Positions 12,330 through 18,231 of a stretch of DNA of 18,231 bases are shown piece by piece. Location of the stretch: assembly GCA_031550615.1 (NCBI GenBank), contig JAVBOL010000032.1, positions 1 through 18,231 on the forward strand, read 5' to 3'. The translations under genes were made by a program, and so were the position numbers. The DNA comes from JAVBOW01 sp031550615. GTDB taxonomy: Bacteria; Bacteroidota; Bacteroidia; Bacteroidales; Rikenellaceae. The notes under the pieces are model-generated. The model saw nothing but the letters and a program-made list of their open reading frames with translations, made no database searches and was not told the DNA's origin. Numbering within the stretch: position 1 is the first letter of the stretch; every line of letters starts with the position of its first letter.

Positions 12330-15089
12330 TTGGCAAATTTTTTTAAAAAATACGTCTTTCCTTTAACGCTTACGGCGCTGGCCTGTTGGGTAGTGCTCGG
12401 CGGCGCCGGGGCCCATCCCGCGCGCACTCCACGCGCCCAGCGTGCCGTCGACCCCCTGCCGCAGGTCGACGTAAGCCCGGCGGACGACGCGGCGGCGGCT
12501 GAAAGGCAGAGCGCGGCGGACGAGAAACGCTTCGACTCGATACGCGACCGCGCGGACAGCGCCCTTTTCGTGCCGGCCAAGCCCCGCGACACGACCAAAC
12601 GCAAAAAGGGTTTCCTGGACGAGCCCATAACGGGTAAGAACAAGGACTCGCTGGTCTACATGCCGGGCAAAAAGATGGTCTACATCTACGAGCAGGGCGA
12701 CATCCAGTACCAGAAAATGAACCTCAAGGCCGACTACATACGTGTGGACATGGCCACCAAGAACGTGCTGGCCTTCGGTCGCATGGACTACACCGATTCG
12801 CTCAAACCCGCGCCCACGCGCCCTGAATTCGTTGAGAGCGGCAAGAGCTACACGATGGACACGATCCGCTACAACCTGGGCAGCGGCAAGGCCAAGATAC
12901 GCAACGTGGCCACCCAGGACGGCGAGGGGTGGCTCATAAGCGACGACATCAAAAAGATGCCTGACAACTCGGTCAACGTGGCGCACGGCAAGTACACCAC
13001 CTGCGACCACGTCGAGGCCCCGCACTTCTACCTGGCCATGACCAAAGGGCGTTTCGTCCCGGGCAAGGACGGCAAGCCGGGCAAGATCATCTTCGGCCCC
13101 TCGTACCTGGTGTTCGAGGATGTGCCCATCTATTTCCTGGCGCTGCCTTTCGGCTTCTTCCCCCAGATGAGCGGGCGCAACTCTGGTTTCATCGTGCCCG
13201 AATACGGCGAGGAGTACAACAAGGGCTTCTTTTTGCGCAACGGAGGTTACTACTTCGCCTTCAACGACTATATCGACGCCACCGTCACGGGCGGTTTCTA
13301 CACGCTCGGGTCGTGGGAGGCCAACGCCGCGACGCGCTACCTGAAAAAATACAAATATTCCGGCAACTTCTCATTCCGCTACTCGAAGGACAAGATCGAA
13401 GACCAGCTCAACCAGAGCAACTTCCAGGTGCAGTGGTCGCACACCCAGGACCCTAAGTTCCGCCCCAACTCGACCTTTTCGGCAAGCGTCAACTTCTCGA
13501 CCTCGGGCTACTCGAAATACGGCTCGACCACACTTAACGACTACCTCAACTCGCAGACCAGCTCCACGATAGCCTACTCCAAGCGTTGGGCGGGCAAGCC
13601 CATGTCGCTGTCCATGAACATGGCCCACTCGCAGAACTCGCGCGACAAGAGCATACAGCTGACCCTGCCGAACGTCAATTTCAGCGTGTCGCGCATCTAT
13701 CCCTTCAAGCGCCGCGAGGTGATGGGCAAGGAGCGCTGGTGGGAAAAGATCGCGATGACTTACACCGGCACGATGCAGAACACGGTCGCCACCTACGACT
13801 CGCTTCTATTCACCGAAACGACGCTCAAGAACATGCGAAACGGCGTCAACCACCAGATCCCCGTGTCGGCGTCGTTCAACCTGCTCAAATACATCAACCT
13901 CTCGCCATCGTTCAACTACACCGAGCGGTGGTATTTCCAGAGCGTCGAGAGGAACTGGGACCCCACGACCAAATCGGTCATGCGCGGCGACACGACCTAC
14001 GGCTTTAACCGCGTGTGGAATTACAGCGTATCCATGTCGACCTCTACGAAGGTCTACGGTACGTTCCTTTTCGGCAAAAACTTCCCCGTACAGGCCATCC
14101 GCCACGTGATGACCCCGGCGGCCAGCATCTCCTTCACACCGGACTTCTCCGATCCCAAATACGGCTACTACAAGGCGGTGCAGACCGACTCGACAGGCAC
14201 TATCGGCTACTACTCCCCCTACGAGGGCAGTATATACGGCGTACCAGGGCGCGGCAAATCGGCTGCGCTCTCATTCAGCCTGGGCAACACCGTGGAAATG
14301 AAGGTCAAAAGCAAGAACGACACCACGGGCGTCAAAAAGATCAAGATCATAGACCAACTCTCGGCCAGCAGCTCGTGGAACTTCATGGCCGACTCGATGA
14401 ACCTCTCTCCATTCTCCCTCTCGCTGCGCACGGCCAACCTGTTCGGCAACTTCGGCATCAGCCTGAGCGCGCAGCTCGACCCCTATGAGATAGTCCCCGG
14501 CCCCAACGGGCAGGGCGCGGTAAGGGTCAACCGCCTGATGTGGAAGCGCGGCAAGATAGGGCGCATCACCTCCACCGGCTGGTCCTTCGGCTATCAGTTC
14601 TCCAACAGCAAGAAGGCCGGCGGGGCTGTCAACGACTTCAACAGCAACATGCAGCCGGCAGCCGTGCATACCGACCCCAACTTCTTCGAGGACCAGGGGC
14701 AACTCTCCGCAGCCCAGCGCCGGGCGATGATGACTTCGCAATATTACGATTTCAGCATCCCCTGGAACCTGGGTTTCAACTACTCGCTCTCTTACTCCAA
14801 ACAGGGCTTCGAGGCGCAGGTGACCCAGACGATGAGCTTCAACGGCAGCGTCAACCTGACCGACAAATGGGGTATCACCTTTTCGGGTGGCTACGACTTC
14901 GAAACGCGCAAGATCACACCTGGTATGATCAACCTCACGCGCGACCTGCACTGTTGGCAGATGAACTTCTCATGGATGCCTGTCGGCTTCCGCCAGAGCT
15001 GGAGCTTTAACATCGGGGTCAAATCGGCCATGCTCAAAGACCTCAAGTACGACAAGCGCAGTTCTTTCTACGACAACCTGTACGATTAA
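12330..15089 (+). CDS. lptD: LPS-assembly outer-membrane protein LptD (Bacteroidota type), TTG start
   Basis: This outer-membrane translocon inserts lipopolysaccharide into the outer leaflet. With the TTG start the protein is 919 residues. It has a signal peptide at about 1-30 (MANFFKKYVFPLTLTALACW...), then an OstA/LptA-like periplasmic jellyroll at about 110-215 (YIYEQGDIQYQKMNLKADYI, DGEGWLISDDIKKMPDNSVN). A long beta-barrel with alternating aromatic/polar strands fills the rest; landmarks are the YTTCDHVEAPHFYL and LPFGFFPQMSGRNSGFIVPEYG stretches. No in-frame ATG precedes the hydrophobic segment. TTG 12330 gives a textbook signal peptide, whereas the more upstream TTGs would add unrelated residues. 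It is transcribed away from the amidase and followed 19 nt later by the M3 peptidase gene. Confidence 0.88.
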   Translation: MANFFKKYVFPLTLTALACWVVLGGAGAHPARTPRAQRAVDPLPQVDVSPADDAAAAERQSAADEKRFDSIRDRADSALFVPAKPRDTTKRKKGFLDEPITGKNKDSLVYMPGKKMVYIYEQGDIQYQKMNLKADYIRVDMATKNVLAFGRMDYTDSLKPAPTRPEFVESGKSYTMDTIRYNLGSGKAKIRNVATQDGEGWLISDDIKKMPDNSVNVAHGKYTTCDHVEAPHFYLAMTKGRFVPGKDGKPGKIIFGPSYLVFEDVPIYFLALPFGFFPQMSGRNSGFIVPEYGEEYNKGFFLRNGGYYFAFNDYIDATVTGGFYTLGSWEANAATRYLKKYKYSGNFSFRYSKDKIEDQLNQSNFQVQWSHTQDPKFRPNSTFSASVNFSTSGYSKYGSTTLNDYLNSQTSSTIAYSKRWAGKPMSLSMNMAHSQNSRDKSIQLTLPNVNFSVSRIYPFKRREVMGKERWWEKIAMTYTGTMQNTVATYDSLLFTETTLKNMRNGVNHQIPVSASFNLLKYINLSPSFNYTERWYFQSVERNWDPTTKSVMRGDTTYGFNRVWNYSVSMSTSTKVYGTFLFGKNFPVQAIRHVMTPAASISFTPDFSDPKYGYYKAVQTDSTGTIGYYSPYEGSIYGVPGRGKSAALSFSLGNTVEMKVKSKNDTTGVKKIKIIDQLSASSSWNFMADSMNLSPFSLSLRTANLFGNFGISLSAQLDPYEIVPGPNGQGAVRVNRLMWKRGKIGRITSTGWSFGYQFSNSKKAGGAVNDFNSNMQPAAVHTDPNFFEDQGQLSAAQRRAMMTSQYYDFSIPWNLGFNYSLSYSKQGFEAQVTQTMSFNGSVNLTDKWGITFSGGYDFETRKITPGMINLTRDLHCWQMNFSWMPVGFRQSWSFNIGVKSAMLKDLKYDKRSSFYDNLYD

Positions 15090-15108
15090 CCTAAAAAACC
15101 GTTAATAG

Positions 15109-17199
<2,091 letters not shown>

Positions 17200-17213
17200 T
17201 CGCGCTTGGGTTG

Positions 17214-17253
17214 GCTGCGCGTATCGCACGATACGCACAGCGAAGCTTTTATC
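17214..17253 (+). terminator. Hairpin terminator after the M3 peptidase gene
   Basis: GCTGCGCGTATCG and CGATACGCACAGC form a 13-bp stem with one mismatch and a 2-nt loop (17214-17241). The stem is followed by a T-rich tail (GCTTTTATCTTTT). It begins 14 nt after the stop codon and is best read as an intrinsic terminator for the lptD-dcp transcript. Confidence 0.75.
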
Positions 17254-17257
17254 TTTT

Positions 17258-17292
17258 AACAATAAAGGCGGCCAAAGGCCGCCTTTATTGTT
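17258..17292. terminator. Bidirectional hairpin terminator shared by convergent genes
   Basis: A perfect 16-bp inverted repeat, AACAATAAAGGCGGCC and its complement, surrounds an AAA loop. The A/T-rich lower stem gives a T-tract in either direction, so it can terminate both convergent units. The right arm overlaps the TAA stop (17293-17291) of the minus-strand endonuclease-family gene. Confidence 0.85.
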
Positions 17293-18205
17293 ACATAACT
17301 ATCTGCACCATCACCGGATAATGGTCAGACGGGGTTCGCGCCCGACAGTTGCGGTAAACAGGTTCGGCGGGAGAGGCCACCGCCTCGCGTACCCCGTCCT
17401 GGTCCGTGTCGCTCCAGTAAAAGTCGGTGAGCACGCCGTAACGTTTGACCTCCACCCCGCGCGTTACGAATATATGGTCGATGCGGCTTGCGGTGCGCGA
17501 GTCAGGCTCGAAGCTGTTGAAGGTGCCGTTCCACGCCATGCGTACCGGGGCAAGCCCGTAACAGTCGCGCAGCACTCCGCCGCTCACCATCGTGGCGTAG
17601 GCCTCGCTGTTCTGGTCGACGTTGAAATCGCCCATAACAATTGCCGTGGCATCGTCGCCGGCCAACTCCGCGATGCGCTCTATTATCATCTCCGCGCTCT
17701 TGCTGCGCGCCACCACGCCCACATGGTCGAAGTGGGTGTTGAAGAACAGGAATGTCACCCCCGTCTGTTTATCGCGGAATTCACCCCAGCTGCAAATTCG
17801 CTCGATGCGCGCGTCCCAGCCGGGCAGCGGTTTGTCGGGGGTTTCGCTGAGCCAGAAATGGCCCGAGCGCAGCATGTCGAAACGTTCGGTCTTGTAGAAT
17901 ATCGGCGAATATTCGCCCTTTTGCTTCCCGTCGCTGCGCCCCACCCCGGTGTAGGCATATCCGGGCAACCCTGCGAGCATATCGTCCAGCTGGCGTTTGA
18001 AGACCTCCTGAGCCCCGAAAATATCGAAGTCGTGGAAAAGTATCTGGCTGCAAATGACCGGGCAGCGCTGCTTCCAGCCGTTGCCGCTTAGCACGTCGTT
18101 CTTATTGTCCTGGCGTATGTTGTACGTCGCCACGCGCACACCCTGTGCCGCGGTGGCCCCGGCCAGGAGCAGCAATGCGGCAAATGCGATAATGTTCTTT
18201 TTCAT
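17291..18205 (-). CDS. Secreted endonuclease/exonuclease/phosphatase-family protein
   Basis: This 304-residue protein of the EEP (DNase I-like) superfamily has a signal peptide at about 1-20 (MKKNIIAFAALLLLAGATAA). The metal and catalytic motifs are intact: N29 (ATYNIR), E67 (GAQEV), the NTHFDH stretch (156-161), D193 and N195 (MGDFNV), D243 and H244 (RIDHIF), and D294 and H295 (SDHYPV). Members act as nucleases, sphingomyelinases or inositol-phosphate phosphatases. The substrate cannot be read from this sequence, though a secreted single-domain form fits a phosphodiesterase or phosphatase scavenging role. The gene is monocistronic here, converging on dcp, with a -7 box just upstream. Confidence 0.9.
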   Translation of the reverse strand: MKKNIIAFAALLLLAGATAAQGVRVATYNIRQDNKNDVLSGNGWKQRCPVICSQILFHDFDIFGAQEVFKRQLDDMLAGLPGYAYTGVGRSDGKQKGEYSPIFYKTERFDMLRSGHFWLSETPDKPLPGWDARIERICSWGEFRDKQTGVTFLFFNTHFDHVGVVARSKSAEMIIERIAELAGDDATAIVMGDFNVDQNSEAYATMVSGGVLRDCYGLAPVRMAWNGTFNSFEPDSRTASRIDHIFVTRGVEVKRYGVLTDFYWSDTDQDGVREAVASPAEPVYRNCRARTPSDHYPVMVQIVM

Positions 18206-18220
18206 AGTTTGGTTTTAAGG

Positions 18221-18228
18221 CAAAGTTA
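18221..18228 (-). promoter_or_regulatory. -7 box immediately before the EEP-family gene
   Basis: Minus-strand TAACTTTG matches TAnnTTTG and ends 15 nt before the ATG at 18205, which implies a very short leader of about 10 nt. The -33 region is beyond the window edge. Confidence 0.6.
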
Positions 18229-18231
18229 AAC

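Overview
The window is a GC-rich (about 60% by eye), gene-dense stretch of a Bacteroidota chromosome. The evidence is the Bacteroidota-type -7 promoter boxes (TAnnTTTG) before several genes, A-rich rather than GGAGG-type ribosome-binding regions, the Bacteroidota form of LptD, and the amidase-MCE-LptD envelope cluster. The high GC content makes a Rikenellaceae/Alistipes-like member of the Bacteroidales my best guess, but that is inference.

Layout. From the left: the 5' end of atpD (minus strand, running off the window) with its own promoter. Then a very compact minus-strand gene train from about 12198 down to 225, transcribed right to left: N-acetylmuramoyl-L-alanine amidase, an MCE/MlaD-like protein, six genes of a complex I/group 4 hydrogenase-like membrane complex, a two-gene chromate-transporter-family pair, and miaB. 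Most junctions in the train overlap by 1-4 nt or are only 2-6 nt apart. The exceptions are a 40-nt AT-rich repeat at 9877-9916 and a 147-nt gap at 3472-3618. Right of a promoter-dense region (12199-12329), lptD and an M3 metallopeptidase lipoprotein run on the plus strand. They end at tandem hairpin terminators, the second of which is shared with a convergent secreted endonuclease/exonuclease/phosphatase-family protein (minus strand).

The most interesting part is the six-gene complex (2701-9876). It has two antiporter-like (NuoL/M/N) subunits, a NuoH-like, a NuoK/HyfE-like, a fused NuoC-NuoD-like and a fused ferredoxin-NuoB-like subunit. It resembles a Hyf/Hyc/Ech group 4 [NiFe] hydrogenase, but the large subunit lacks the cysteine pairs of both [NiFe]-ligand motifs. 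The NuoB-like part lacks three of the four ligands of the proximal (N2-type) cluster. The ferredoxin part keeps the four cysteines for one [4Fe-4S] cluster and has lost all four for the other. It is therefore best described as an energy-converting-hydrogenase-related (Ehr-type) complex with an unusually depleted electron path and unknown redox partners.

The large-subunit gene also has an in-frame TAA at codon 451. It is followed by 47 further in-frame codons that still read as the family's C-terminus and end 3 nt before the next gene. This is a recent nonsense change, a sequencing error or a real truncation.

The flanking genes serve ATP synthesis (atpD), tRNA modification (miaB), and cell-wall and outer-membrane biogenesis (amidase, MCE protein, LptD).
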